This document shows positions 53,499 to 61,937 of a DNA stretch of 64,000 nucleotides, piece by piece (the first letter of the stretch is position 1; each line of letters starts with the position of its first letter). The DNA comes from Pseudonocardia nematodicida. Its GTDB lineage: Bacteria; Actinomycetota; Actinomycetes; Mycobacteriales; Pseudonocardiaceae. Below the pieces are notes generated by a model. The model made no database searches. It was given only the letters and a program-made list of their open reading frames with translations, and was not told the DNA's origin. The stretch is taken from NCBI RefSeq assembly GCF_040105385.1, contig NZ_JBEDNQ010000008.1, positions 299,629 through 363,628 of the forward strand, in the 5' to 3' direction. The position numbers were made by a program, and so were the translations under genes.

Positions 53499-55375
53499 CC
53501 CGCGGCGTCCAGCGGTGGGCCGGGGACATCGCCCTGCCCGCGACCGCGCTCGGGTTGGTCGCGTTCGTCGTCCTCGTGGTGGAGATGGCTGCGGTCGCGA
53601 CGGGGCTGGTGGCCGGAGCCCCGCGACTGCTCATCCTCGGGTTCGACGACACGGCCGATCTGCTTCGGTCGTCACTGGGCACCCCACCCCCATCCGGCTC
53701 CCCGATCGCCCACCTAGCTGAGCATTCGACACTGTTCCTCGGCTGTGTGATCACCACCGCCGCGACGTTCGGTTTGGCGGTAGCGGCGATCGGGCGGTGG
53801 TGGTGGCGCAGGTGGGGTCCGACCAAGCCGGGTCACGCCACCCGCGCCGAGATCCGGGCCGAGCTCTCGCTGCAGGCGTGCCGCAGGGCCGCACTCCGAC
53901 TCCGCCCGTCACTGACCGCGGCAGAGATCCGGTCGGCGCCGCCGGGCGATGTCGGGATCCCACTGCCCGAAGGCCCCACAGGGTCATTGTGGGCACCGTT
54001 GGAGACCACCACCGGCACCCTGGCCCCGACCCAGACCGGAAAGTCCCGAAGGTGGCTCACCCCGCTGTGCCTCGAAGCCCCCGGCGCGCTGCTGTGCTCG
54101 ACCACCAAGCCGGATCTGCTGATGCTGACCGCGCTGGCACGATCACGACGCGCGATGCCCGGCCCGATCTTGGTGTTCGATCTGACCGGTACCGTCAACT
54201 GGCCGGCGAAACTGCACTGGTCGCTGCTGGGTGGCTGTGACGACGACATCAAGGCCTGGAGCCGCGCTCGGATTCTTGTCGAGGCCTCCTCGACCGCGGT
54301 CGAGACCGGCGACGGGCGTGGCTCGGGTAATGACCGGGTGTTTCGTCAGCGCGCCGTCGGAGTGGTCGGTGCCTACCTGCTGGCCGCTTCGGTGTCCGGG
54401 GCGGAGCATTCCCGCGTGGTCGCCTGGGCCACCGATCGCGAAGCGGCCCGGTCTGCGGTGACCGTCCTGCAAGGACACGAGCGCTACGAGGCCTACGGCC
54501 ACGACCTTCAGGCCGAGCTGAACATGGTCGCCCAGACCGCCGACGCTGTATGGCTCTCGGTCCGCCGCGCCCTGGCCCCATTCGCCGACCGCCGGATCCG
54601 CGAGCTGTGCACCGAAGACGCTGCTCGCTCTTACGACGTCGAACGCTTCATTGCCTCCGGCGGATCGCTGTATCTCATCGCCGAGGAGAACGACGTCAAC
54701 GCCACGCCTGTGATGACGACCATCGTCGCCGAGTGGATCGACACCGCGCGCGCCATGGGTCTGCGCTACCCGAGCAAGCGCCTCGATCCACCCGCCACCG
54801 CCGTGCTCGACGAGCTCCCCGCCGCGACCCCGGTTCCCGACCTACCGACCAGCCAGGCGGACTCGTTGAGCCGCGGGGTCATCATCCACTGGGCCGCCCA
54901 GTCCAAGGCCCAGCTCGAAACGACCTACGGTCGGCAGAAGGCGGTCACGTTGCTCGACAACAGTGCTCTGATGGGCATCTGGGGCGGGCTCAAGGACCCC
55001 GCCACCCTGCAATGGTTGTCTTCAATCCTCGGCGAACACGACCGCACACGCCTGCAAGAACCAGCCGACGGGGTCTGGAGCGGGGCGCGTGGTGCGACCC
55101 GCAGCCTCGAGCGCGTCCACACCTACCAGCCCGCCGATGTCCGCACTCTCGAGCGCGGCCAGGTTCTACTCGTGTTCCGACATCTGCTCGCAATCCGGGC
55201 CCGCACCGTCGATCCGTTCGACCGCCCAGATGGGCTACAGCTGCGCCGCGACGTCGACGCCATCGAGACCGGGCGCATCCCCATCGACGCCCGCGGCTTT
55301 CCGATCGCCGGCATTGATCGGCCACCTCCGGCACACCGACCGAGCCCTCGTATTCCAGGTTGGTCAGCTCGATGA
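53495..55375 (+). CDS. VirD4/TraG-type coupling protein
   Basis: A 626-residue type IV coupling protein, which brings DNA-relaxase substrates to the channel. Two N-terminal helices (ALGLVAFVVLVVEMAAVATGL and LGCVITTAATFGLAVAAIG), Walker A APTQTGKS at 167-174, then STTKPDLL, and Walker B near ATAVLDELPAATP. WAAQSKAQLETTYG matches the coupling-protein signature after Walker B. ATG 53495 is preferred because it overlaps the PhoX stop (ATGA). No relaxase gene is in the window, so its substrate is not known. Confidence 0.9.
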   Translation: MTRGVQRWAGDIALPATALGLVAFVVLVVEMAAVATGLVAGAPRLLILGFDDTADLLRSSLGTPPPSGSPIAHLAEHSTLFLGCVITTAATFGLAVAAIGRWWWRRWGPTKPGHATRAEIRAELSLQACRRAALRLRPSLTAAEIRSAPPGDVGIPLPEGPTGSLWAPLETTTGTLAPTQTGKSRRWLTPLCLEAPGALLCSTTKPDLLMLTALARSRRAMPGPILVFDLTGTVNWPAKLHWSLLGGCDDDIKAWSRARILVEASSTAVETGDGRGSGNDRVFRQRAVGVVGAYLLAASVSGAEHSRVVAWATDREAARSAVTVLQGHERYEAYGHDLQAELNMVAQTADAVWLSVRRALAPFADRRIRELCTEDAARSYDVERFIASGGSLYLIAEENDVNATPVMTTIVAEWIDTARAMGLRYPSKRLDPPATAVLDELPAATPVPDLPTSQADSLSRGVIIHWAAQSKAQLETTYGRQKAVTLLDNSALMGIWGGLKDPATLQWLSSILGEHDRTRLQEPADGVWSGARGATRSLERVHTYQPADVRTLERGQVLLVFRHLLAIRARTVDPFDRPDGLQLRRDVDAIETGRIPIDARGFPIAGIDRPPPAHRPSPRIPGWSAR

Positions 55376-55509
55376 TGGCCGCAGGTCCAGCCCGACACTG
55401 CGTCGCCGGGAACGCTGCCCGCAACGACACCATGATCGGGACCATCTGGCCCGATGCGGTGTGCTCCGCGCCCGGAGTTTGCCCGGCCGGGCAGGGGCCG
55501 CGGTCGTGA
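55375..55509 (+). CDS. 44-residue protein coupled on both sides
   Basis: ATG 55375 overlaps the coupling-protein stop (TGATG), and its own TGA (55507-55509) overlaps the GTG of the next gene. The product (MAAGPARHCVAGNAARNDTM...) has three Cys and no motif known to me. The double stop/start overlap supports translation; otherwise it only bridges ribosomes to the next gene. Confidence 0.45.
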   Translation: MAAGPARHCVAGNAARNDTMIGTIWPDAVCSAPGVCPAGQGPRS

Positions 55510-56180
55510 CCGCTTCCGCGCCCGGCGATCCCAGGATCGAGGAGCTGATCGCTGCGGTCGCCGCTCTGCGTGCTGACGTACGCGATCACGATGAGCGCCA
55601 CACCTACAGCGAGCGCAAGCTCGGTGAACTCGATGGCTTCAACCAGGAACAGGCCGCCATCCTCGCGGAGCTCCTCCCGCAGGTCCGAGAACTAGAGATC
55701 GCGGCCGACACCCTTGGCGCGCCCGACGACCACGCGCCTGAGGGGACGCGGTCGGTGGTGTGGGCGCTGCTCTCGGCCGAGGAGGCCGCGAGGGCGTGGG
55801 ATGAGCTGGCCAGCTGGGTCAACACCGTCGCCATCCCCACCCTCGCCCCGACCTGCCGCCAGATCCCACCTTGCTGGCCTGTGCACCACTGGGGCCGCGA
55901 AACCCTGTCGTGGCTCCATCGCACCCACACCTACGCCTATGGGCCGCACGGCTCGGCGGTCCTGGTCGCTGAGTGGCACACCCGCTGGGTCCCCGCCGCC
56001 TACGCCATGATTGACACCAAGTACGCCGCGCGAGCCGGCTATTGCCCCAACAGCGAGCACCGCTCCGACCGTGTGGAAAGCGCCGAGCCGCTGCAAACCC
56101 CGGACTGGGCTGCCTGGCTCATCCTGGCCCGCGACACGGAAATCGCGACGCGCAGACCCACCACGGAACACATCCGCTGA
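55506..56180 (+). CDS. DUF4913-like conjugation-associated protein
   Basis: A 224-residue soluble protein. Residues 10-60 are helical, probably a short coiled coil (DPRIEELIAAVAALRADVRD, then QEQAAILAELLPQVRELEIA). From about 90 a conserved core carries WASxV-type spacing with PPCWPVHHWGRETLSWLHRT and AEWHTRWVPAAYAMI, similar to DUF4913-type proteins common in actinobacterial conjugative elements. Their role is unknown. GTG 55506 overlaps the small gene before it. Last gene of the operon. Confidence 0.6.
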   Translation: MTASAPGDPRIEELIAAVAALRADVRDHDERHTYSERKLGELDGFNQEQAAILAELLPQVRELEIAADTLGAPDDHAPEGTRSVVWALLSAEEAARAWDELASWVNTVAIPTLAPTCRQIPPCWPVHHWGRETLSWLHRTHTYAYGPHGSAVLVAEWHTRWVPAAYAMIDTKYAARAGYCPNSEHRSDRVESAEPLQTPDWAAWLILARDTEIATRRPTTEHIR

Positions 56181-56806
56181 CATGGGTGCCTCGTGCCGCG
56201 GCACGAGCTCGCCCCATCGAGCCAAATTGCGGACCTGGGTCGAGTCCCTCTCGGGGCCATAGCGCTCACCACCCGTCGTGGCGCCCTGCCTCTAACAGGC
56301 GGAGAACCTGACGCGGGCGACGCCGGACCATGAGCTGCCGCACTGAACACCCCTGAACACAGCAGAACTGCCTCTAGAGGTTTCCCGATCGCGGACACTT
56401 TGCCGGCGCGACCTGACAGCGCTACCGCACCCGCGAAGCAGCGAACCTAACGGCAGCAACCCAAGTGGCTCCTGGTTATAGGCGACGACGCTGTTCGGTT
56501 TAAGGAGCGAGTCTCACGGATCATGAGACGAGAAGGTCCTGGTCCGGACCGTGGTCGCGGGTGGGTTCGAACCTGCGACCACTCGGGTGTAAAGCGCGCG
56601 GGCGATGCCTCACGAAGCCTCTGCCAGCGACAACAGCTCGCTCGAAAGTTGCGCTGATGCCTCCTGAACGCTGCCGTAGCCACAGGTTCGCACCACGAGC
56701 GACTCCACGGGGACGTCGACAGCACAGATGCTCTTACGCGGGCGGTGGCCGTGGGGCGGCCCCCTTGGGTCCTGAACCCGTGAGGCGCTCGCCATGTCAG
56801 CTCGTG
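56181..56806. other. 626-base region behind the secretion operon
   Basis: No intact gene. It contains the tRNA-like 3' half at 56549-56593, a GGTCCGGACC palindrome (56541-56550), a minus-strand coding remnant ending at 56610 (ESLVVRTCGYGSVQEASAQL) and one copy of a 23-base repeat (56687-56709). It looks like a right-hand junction of the element. Confidence 0.5.
56549..56593 (-). other. tRNA-Val(UAC)-like 3' half, possible attachment site
   Basis: On the minus strand the order is TTTACAC (anticodon-loop-like, UAC), CCGAG, TGGTC, GCAGG-TTCGAAC-CCACC (T arm with two mismatches) and CGCGACC-A as an acceptor strand. The 5' half of a tRNA is absent, since the bases before the loop do not pair with CCGAG. 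Tyrosine recombinases often leave just this half at element ends. GTGGTCGC (56551-56558) and GCGACCAC (56575-56582) also form an inverted repeat, so a simple hairpin is the alternative. Confidence 0.4.
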
Positions 56807-57382
56807 TCAGGACCGACGAGGCACACACCTCGTGACCTGTTGCGCCCGAGACCACGACCGCAAGTAAGGCCAGGCGTTGAGCGTCGCGAGCACGGCCACG
56901 AAGGCCAGGTTCAGTGCGGCCGACAGGCCTGGCTCGAGGAACGCCTGCACGATGTTCATCCCGAGCAGGGATCCGAGCCCGGCGGCGAACCACGGCGCGC
57001 ATCTGGACCTCACGTAGATGACGTGCTCGGCGAACAAGACAGCAACCAGCCGCAACCGCTCGGGCAACTCCGCGACGGTCACCGGTCTCGCGACCGCCGT
57101 GCGGACACGATCTGAATCGCTGATGCGCAACGCAACGAGAGGATTCGGCCACCGCCGGCGAGCCATCGCAAACTGCACGATCCCGACAGCCATCACCGAC
57201 AACGTGAGACCGCCCCAGGCCAGAGCACCGAGAAGGTCCCGGCTGGTCGCTACGGCGCCGCCGAGTACCAGACCGCTTGCCCCCGCTGCCACGAGAGATG
57301 TCATCCAGGCGCGGCGCGCCTGCACGGCTGCCCAAGCACGGTGCGGAAGCTCAGACCCCACGGGCTCCCCCGGTGAGGTCAC
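56807..57382 (-). CDS. small membrane protein, 191 aa
   Basis: Two helix pairs are predicted: about 28-75 (SLVAAGASGLVLGGAVATS, then LLGALAWGGLTLSVMAVGIV) and 125-175. No family recognised. Its 5' end overlaps the start region of its neighbour's 3' end (57351-57382), so both are co-transcribed leftward. The pair lies between two copies of a 23-base repeat, as if inserted together. Confidence 0.55.
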   Translation of the reverse strand: MTSPGEPVGSELPHRAWAAVQARRAWMTSLVAAGASGLVLGGAVATSRDLLGALAWGGLTLSVMAVGIVQFAMARRRWPNPLVALRISDSDRVRTAVARPVTVAELPERLRLVAVLFAEHVIYVRSRCAPWFAAGLGSLLGMNIVQAFLEPGLSAALNLAFVAVLATLNAWPYLRSWSRAQQVTRCVPRRS

Positions 57383-58013
57383 CAGTCCCGCGGAGCCTTG
57401 CTTCGAGCTCGGGAAGCCGCTTCCGCATCCGGAGGACGGTCCACGAACCGAACACGCCGAACCCGATCACCACGACGCCCATGACTGCCGAGTAGAGGAA
57501 CATCAACCAGCTGTCCTGGTACGCCACGCTCGCTCCCAGGAACAGAATAGGGACAGGCCACAACCACAACAGCCACGCCCGACCGGCGAACTCCCCGGCC
57601 ACTCGCAGCGCGAGATCCTGCTGCTCGGGTGGGATCGGCTCACAACTCCGGAGCCGCTTCATCAGCGCCCTCCGCTGCTCCGGCGTGGGCAGCTCCATTA
57701 GCGCGGAGTTGTACGCCATGAGGGGGCCCCGCCGCCGACGCCGCCGCACCACGGCGACGGCACCGACAACCAGCGACGCCAGACCGACCACCGGAACCCC
57801 GATCAGAAGCGCCCACCACCAGCTTTCCTGCCCCCGGCTCGCGACACTGAGCACCGCACCGACCAAGCCAGCCAGAAGCAACACAGCGGTCGCTGCCACG
57901 ATCGCAACGATCCACTTCTGCTCTCGCCGCGCCGCGGCCGGCTCTCCTGACCCGCCCACAGCACCGACACGCTCGGGCCGTTCTGACGCCACAAAACGCC
58001 CCTCCCCTCGCAA
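57351..58013 (-). CDS. small membrane protein, 220 aa
   Basis: Four helices: about 33-57 (WIVAIVAATAVLLLAGLVGAV), 66-90, 145-163 and 168-190, with a cytoplasmic loop between (MAYNSALMELPTPEQRRALM). The loop ...PTPEQRRALMKRL... is charged and could bind a partner. No family recognised. It precedes and overlaps the 56807 gene. Confidence 0.55.
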   Translation of the reverse strand: MRGEGRFVASERPERVGAVGGSGEPAAARREQKWIVAIVAATAVLLLAGLVGAVLSVASRGQESWWWALLIGVPVVGLASLVVGAVAVVRRRRRRGPLMAYNSALMELPTPEQRRALMKRLRSCEPIPPEQQDLALRVAGEFAGRAWLLWLWPVPILFLGASVAYQDSWLMFLYSAVMGVVVIGFGVFGSWTVLRMRKRLPELEARLRGTGDLTGGARGV

Positions 58014-58605
58014 CTCCGTCCTGCCGTCAGTTCTACCGACGTTCGACCGTTATGCGAAGTTGCCTGCCAGGCGCCCCAACCGCGCCAACTGCTAGCCGGC
58101 CCCACCACCACGCCGGCAGTGGACACGGAGTCTCGGACACAGCCAGATCGGTAACAAAGTCTACGGAGGCGCAATGGCTCGCTATCCTGTTCCGCCCACA
58201 CGCCGAGCTTCCCGCTCGCCTCGAACTCACATCCCACGGATTAAAAGGCCGCACTGCATCGCCGCCGCAGGCCACCAGCAGCATTTGCGTTCTTCCGACT
58301 CCACACTCACACAGCCTTCGTCATCAGCCGTTGCCCGGGTTTCGCACCACGAATGACTCCACGAGTGGCGTCCGCCAAGGTGGCGTGCGATCGGCCCGGC
58401 GACGAGCAGGTGGAGCTGTAGGGCGGCCACCGCGTGATCGTCTGAACGCAAGAGCCACTCCGCGTCGAATGACGTGCCGATCGGGTCGAACAGCTTCGTC
58501 GAACACCTGTATCGAGCCTATCGAGTTTGCTGTACAGTCTAGTCCCGCCTACAGCCTAACGTGGGCCCGAAAATCTCTAGCTTGCTCCACGACAGAATCA
58601 GCGGC
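58014..58605. other. 592-base region without a supported gene
   Basis: Short frames here lack ribosome sites. The second copy of the 23-base repeat lies at 58341-58363, within a minus-strand remnant reading VESFVVR. Base composition becomes less GC-rich toward 58600. Confidence 0.4.
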
Positions 58606-59604
58606 TCAGATATATATCGCAATGGGCATGACCGTGATCGCATTGGTGATCTCGGTGTCAAAGGAGAGGTCGAAGTACTTGGCTGCAGCCTCGTCGGCGC
58701 CGAGGTTGCCGAGAAGGTCAGCTACCGCATCTGGCTGAAATCGTCTCAGCAACTTGTTGTTGGCAAGGATTGGAGTGCTCGGATTCAGCGACTTGATAAC
58801 CTTCCCAAGAACGGTGAACTGGCCGTCAAGGAGTCGATCAGGATCCGCCGTCATGAAATGCTCTGCGTCGCAAATTAGGACGGCGTTACGGTCGTCGGCG
58901 ACAGTGGCGTGGTATTCGCGTGTGGCGGTGCGTCGTGCATCGACTTGGAGTGCCGAAGCAACCGCCTCGGCTACATCAGCAGCATCGGACGCGGCGAGCT
59001 CGTGAACGGCGCGCTGCGCTGCGATTTTCTCCGCATTGATGTCGATACCCGCAGCTTGGGCCCGGTCGATCGTTTCCTGAATCTCGGCCCGCTTGCCGCG
59101 CCGAATGACGAACCTGGCGACCTCCCTGATTAGCGCAGGGGTTGCAATGTCCAGCAGGGCGGTCACCTCGTTCGGTCGCACCGTGAGGGCGGTGAATTCC
59201 ACGATGCTTCCAGCTGACGCGACGAACGTATCGGAGGAGAGTTGGCCGCGTTCAGCAAGCCCTCGGCGTACAGCGTCGAGGTAGTGCGCTTGCGAGTACA
59301 CGAACTTCTGCCGTTGAGCGCTCGACCGGTCGTCGACCTCAGCCTGCTTACGCACCCATTCGCCATCACCCTTGCCCGCAGCTTTGGCGAGGAGCGGCAC
59401 ACTCCCTTCGGCATTGCCGCCGACGGCGACCTTCCCCTGCCTATCCCTAGCTCTTGAACTCTTCTCGCTAGCGTCGCTTTCTAACGACTGGAGCAGGCCG
59501 ACCTGGTACATCTCTTGCAGCATCGCCGAGACGAAGTCGGCGTTCTGGTAGACGATGGTGCGCGGCGCCCTGGCCGGCAGTCCTTGCGTCGGATTCTTGG
59601 TCAT
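58606..59604 (-). CDS. DUF6414-like protein, 332 aa
   Basis: The start IVYQNADFVSAMLQEMYQVG resembles the IVYxDxxxVxSxLxQ start of DUF6414 proteins, which have no known function. A charged middle (60-105) is followed by VEFTALTVRPNEVTALLDI and the RNAVLICDAEHFMTADPDRL segment, a beta-alpha domain. GC content and codon use are lower than in neighbours, which suggests recent transfer. It stands alone with about 270 bases upstream free of genes. Confidence 0.6.
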   Translation of the reverse strand: MTKNPTQGLPARAPRTIVYQNADFVSAMLQEMYQVGLLQSLESDASEKSSRARDRQGKVAVGGNAEGSVPLLAKAAGKGDGEWVRKQAEVDDRSSAQRQKFVYSQAHYLDAVRRGLAERGQLSSDTFVASAGSIVEFTALTVRPNEVTALLDIATPALIREVARFVIRRGKRAEIQETIDRAQAAGIDINAEKIAAQRAVHELAASDAADVAEAVASALQVDARRTATREYHATVADDRNAVLICDAEHFMTADPDRLLDGQFTVLGKVIKSLNPSTPILANNKLLRRFQPDAVADLLGNLGADEAAAKYFDLSFDTEITNAITVMPIAIYI

Positions 59605-59878
59605 AGTGACATTCCTTCCGGAAACTGTTTTGGAGACGTGGGCGAGGGGTTAGTTTGCTCATTTGACCACCCTTACCAGCAGTGTGCGCCGCCGACCAGG
59701 TCCACGGAACGTCCTATGCAAGCCATTCTCACTTGCGATCTCCTGCTCGCCCGGACTTGCACGGTCCATCGTCCAGTAGGGCCTACGGTGATCATCATTG
59801 CCGAACAGCCACCAGCTTCTCGCGACATACCGGAGTGCCGTTGCAGCACTATGCAGCCGCCAGCGATGGCGGCATTCC

Positions 59879-60305
59879 TCAGATCGCGAGAAGGAGTCCG
59901 ACTAGCCCACGTGAGTTCCCGATCTTGCCGGTCGCGAGCATGTGCGGGACGTCCGCGAGAGGCACCCACCGAAACGCGCCCTCGTTGAACTCAGTCGGAT
60001 CGGCGACCCGCTCGGCGCCGCGCACGAGGAAAAGCGCTGCGGACAGTCCCGGCCATCGGCTCAAACGTCACCGGGTGCTCGACCGCACGGGGCCGGTAAC
60101 TGGTCTCCTCCTCGACCTCCCGGGCCTCAGTCCCGGCGGGCAACTCGCCGTCGTCGAGTAGGCCGTCGGGGAGTACCCGGTTCCATAAGTCCGGCACGAA
60201 GTGGTGGCGCCAGGACAGCAGGCCGTTGGTGCCGTCGTCGTCCAGGACGACGGTCATGGCAGCCGCGGGCAGCGTGACAGTGTGGCGCTCGAAGCGCTCG
60301 CCCAA
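59879..60305 (-). pseudogene. Nudix hydrolase, frameshifted
   Basis: From 60305 the frame runs MGERFERHTVTLPAAAMTVV with a Nudix box G-x5-E-x7-REVEEETSY (Ser in place of Gly) and continues to VTFEPMAGT. The protein then resumes in another frame with LSAALFLVRGAERVADPTEF and FRWVPLADVPHMLATGKIGN to the stop at 59879. One base lost or gained near 60045-60065 (GGCCGGG) explains it. Related to ADP-ribose/nucleotide-sugar pyrophosphatases. Confidence 0.65.
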
Positions 60306-60711
60306 CGACGGGGAGATGTCGGCCAGGCCGACGGTGACCTCCCTCCCTGTGCGTGAAATGCTCGGGGCCCGCTCGATCGCCTTCTTGCGGCCGATCGCCT
60401 CGGCCTCGACCTTCGTGCCGGCGCTGTTGGACGCGCGCTACTTGCCCTTGACTCTGTTCACCCGGGGATCGCCCTAGTTGGCGGTATGGACATCACCCTC
60501 AGCCATCCCCGTCTTCAGCCCGGTCCGAAGCACCAATCTGCCCCAGGCTGCCTCAAAGCCGAGCTGGCCGGTCGGCCGTGCTGACTGCCCGTGACAGGAA
60601 CGACAGCCACGTGACACAGTTCCAATGTCCGGACGGCCCGAGGTGATTCGACCACCTCGGGCCGTCCGGACATCTCCTGGCGCTGTTACACCAGAGGCTG
60701 AGCGTCTTCGA
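60306..60711. other. 406-base region with one strong hairpin
   Basis: No gene is supported between the Nudix pseudogene and the small protein gene. The only structure is the 21-bp perfect inverted repeat at 60625-60673. Confidence 0.5.
60625..60673. terminator. 21-bp perfect stem-loop, probable terminator
   Basis: The arms 60625-60645 (beginning ATGTCCGGACGGCCC) and 60653-60673 are exact reverse complements around a 7-base loop ATTCGAC. It begins 39 bases past the stop of the leftward gene 60712-60882. No T-run follows, which is common for actinobacterial terminators. Confidence 0.75.
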
Positions 60712-60882
60712 TCAGGCGTGACGCTCAAGACGCCAGGTGACCGCCTGCTGCCGGTACGGCGGCATGACGTTGTTCTCGGCGATCGGCGCCGTCGTGGTGG
60801 GCGTACCGACCACCTTCCATACCCCGCTCTCGGGGCAACGCTGTCCAGTACGAGCGGTCGTACCGATCGGCTTCCGTGCCAT
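60712..60882 (-). CDS. small conserved-looking protein, 56 aa
   Basis: The product reads MARKPIGTTARTGQRCPESG, then VWKVVGTPTTTAPIAENNVM and PPYRQQAVTWRLERHA. I recall short proteins with the same TGQxCPESGxWxVxGxPxTTxPIAxxNxMPPY core in many bacteria; their role is unknown. ATG 60882 with GATGAGG seven bases ahead is preferred over longer starts up to 60933. It ends before the strong hairpin at 60625-60673. Confidence 0.6.
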   Translation of the reverse strand: MARKPIGTTARTGQRCPESGVWKVVGTPTTTAPIAENNVMPPYRQQAVTWRLERHA

Positions 60883-60999
60883 GCGGCACCTCATCTTCCT
60901 GGCACCCATTGGTGCCGGTAGGGAACTGACCACGTCGCTGGGGCCGCCACGGACGGTAGCCAGTCGCCAACCTGAATGTCAACTCCTGGAAGCCTACGC

Positions 61000-61028
61000 T
61001 TGCACTACAAGCCCCCTAGGCGTACAGT
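61000..61028 (+). promoter_or_regulatory. promoter of the XRE/ImmA pair
   Basis: TTGCAC (61000-61005), 17-base spacer, TACAGT (61023-61028); start near 61035, leaving about 33 bases before ATG 61068 and a GGAG site at 61056-61059. GTACA (61022-61026) and TGTAC downstream form a loose inverted repeat that might bind the XRE protein. Confidence 0.65.
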
Positions 61029-61067
61029 CAAGGGTGGAATTGTGTGTACATACTCGGAGCGGAACGA

Positions 61068-61412
61068 ATGGCGAACGTTAAGGCCGACGAGACACGGCTG
61101 TATCAGCAAGTCGGCGACCAAATTCGCTCCGCTCGGCGTGCTCGAAATTTGAGCCAGTCCGAGCTTGCCCAATTCGTCGGAATGACCCGGGCGTCGATTG
61201 GAAATATCGAGGCCGGTAGGCAGCGCATCCAGCTGCACACGCTAGCGTGGATTGCCTTTCATTTGAATGCTGATTTACACTCACTTGTGCCACTTTCAAT
61301 GGAGACAGACTGCAAGTACGGTGCCGTACCCGAAGACGATGCGGTCTTCACCGACGCCAGGGCGAAGAACTTCGTCGAGATGGCGGTCGAGCAAGCAGAG
61401 AGGAGCGGTTAG
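61068..61412 (+). CDS. XRE-family repressor of an ImmA-type pair
   Basis: A 114-residue regulator. Helix-turn-helix at about 16-70: VGDQIRSARRARNLSQSELA, QFVGMTRASIGNIEAGRQRI. ATG 61068 is chosen for its GGAG site; GTG 61044 is in frame but poorly placed. Its stop is four bases before the metallopeptidase ATG. In ICEBs1-type systems such a repressor is cut by its ImmA partner when DNA damage or quorum signals come. Lower GC than the transfer operon suggests separate origin. Confidence 0.88.
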   Translation: MANVKADETRLYQQVGDQIRSARRARNLSQSELAQFVGMTRASIGNIEAGRQRIQLHTLAWIAFHLNADLHSLVPLSMETDCKYGAVPEDDAVFTDARAKNFVEMAVEQAERSG

Positions 61413-61415
61413 GAG

Positions 61416-61937
61416 ATGGACCGAGCGCAAGTAGTCAAGCGCGCGTACCGCGCGTTAGCTGACTGTGGCCTCGACCATCCACCATTCGATCCGCGTCGAG
61501 TAGCAGAGAACTACGGAGCCGTGGTGATCGGACAAGAAGCGGACGACAGCGAGTCTGGATTTTGTTTGCGGTCAGGTGGCCGCACCCTAATTGGCGTCAA
61601 CTCTAATCATCGCCCTCATCGTCAGCGATTCACGATCAGCCACGAAGTCGGGCACCTACTCCTGCATGAAGGGCGCTCACTGACCGTCGACAAGTCAGTG
61701 CGTGTATCGTATCGCAACGATATATCAAGCATGGCGACCGATTCCGAGGAAATCGAAGCTAACGCCTTCGCTGCTGCGCTTCTAATGCCGCAGGATCACG
61801 TGCGCGCGGCTGCATCTCCACTGGTCAAATCCCAACGAAGCGAGAGAGAGATAATTTCTCGACTTGCTAAAAAATTCGATGTGAGCAGTCAGGCGATGAC
61901 ATTCCGACTTGTCAATCTCGGCATACTTCTCGGATAG
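61416..61937 (+). CDS. ImmA/IrrE-family metallopeptidase
   Basis: A 173-residue zinc protease with H76-E-V-G-H80 (TISHEVGHLLLHEG) and the downstream EIEANAFAAALLMP helix carrying the third ligand Glu. It should cleave or relieve the adjacent XRE repressor. The pair is a common switch on mobile elements and also occurs as a stress toxin-antitoxin set. AT-richer than the window average. Confidence 0.9.
   Translation: MDRAQVVKRAYRALADCGLDHPPFDPRRVAENYGAVVIGQEADDSESGFCLRSGGRTLIGVNSNHRPHRQRFTISHEVGHLLLHEGRSLTVDKSVRVSYRNDISSMATDSEEIEANAFAAALLMPQDHVRAAASPLVKSQRSEREIISRLAKKFDVSSQAMTFRLVNLGILLG

Noticed and set aside
60737..61081. A 114-codon plus-strand frame
   Set aside because: It is antisense to the small TGQxCPESG gene and runs through the XRE promoter; no ribosome site.
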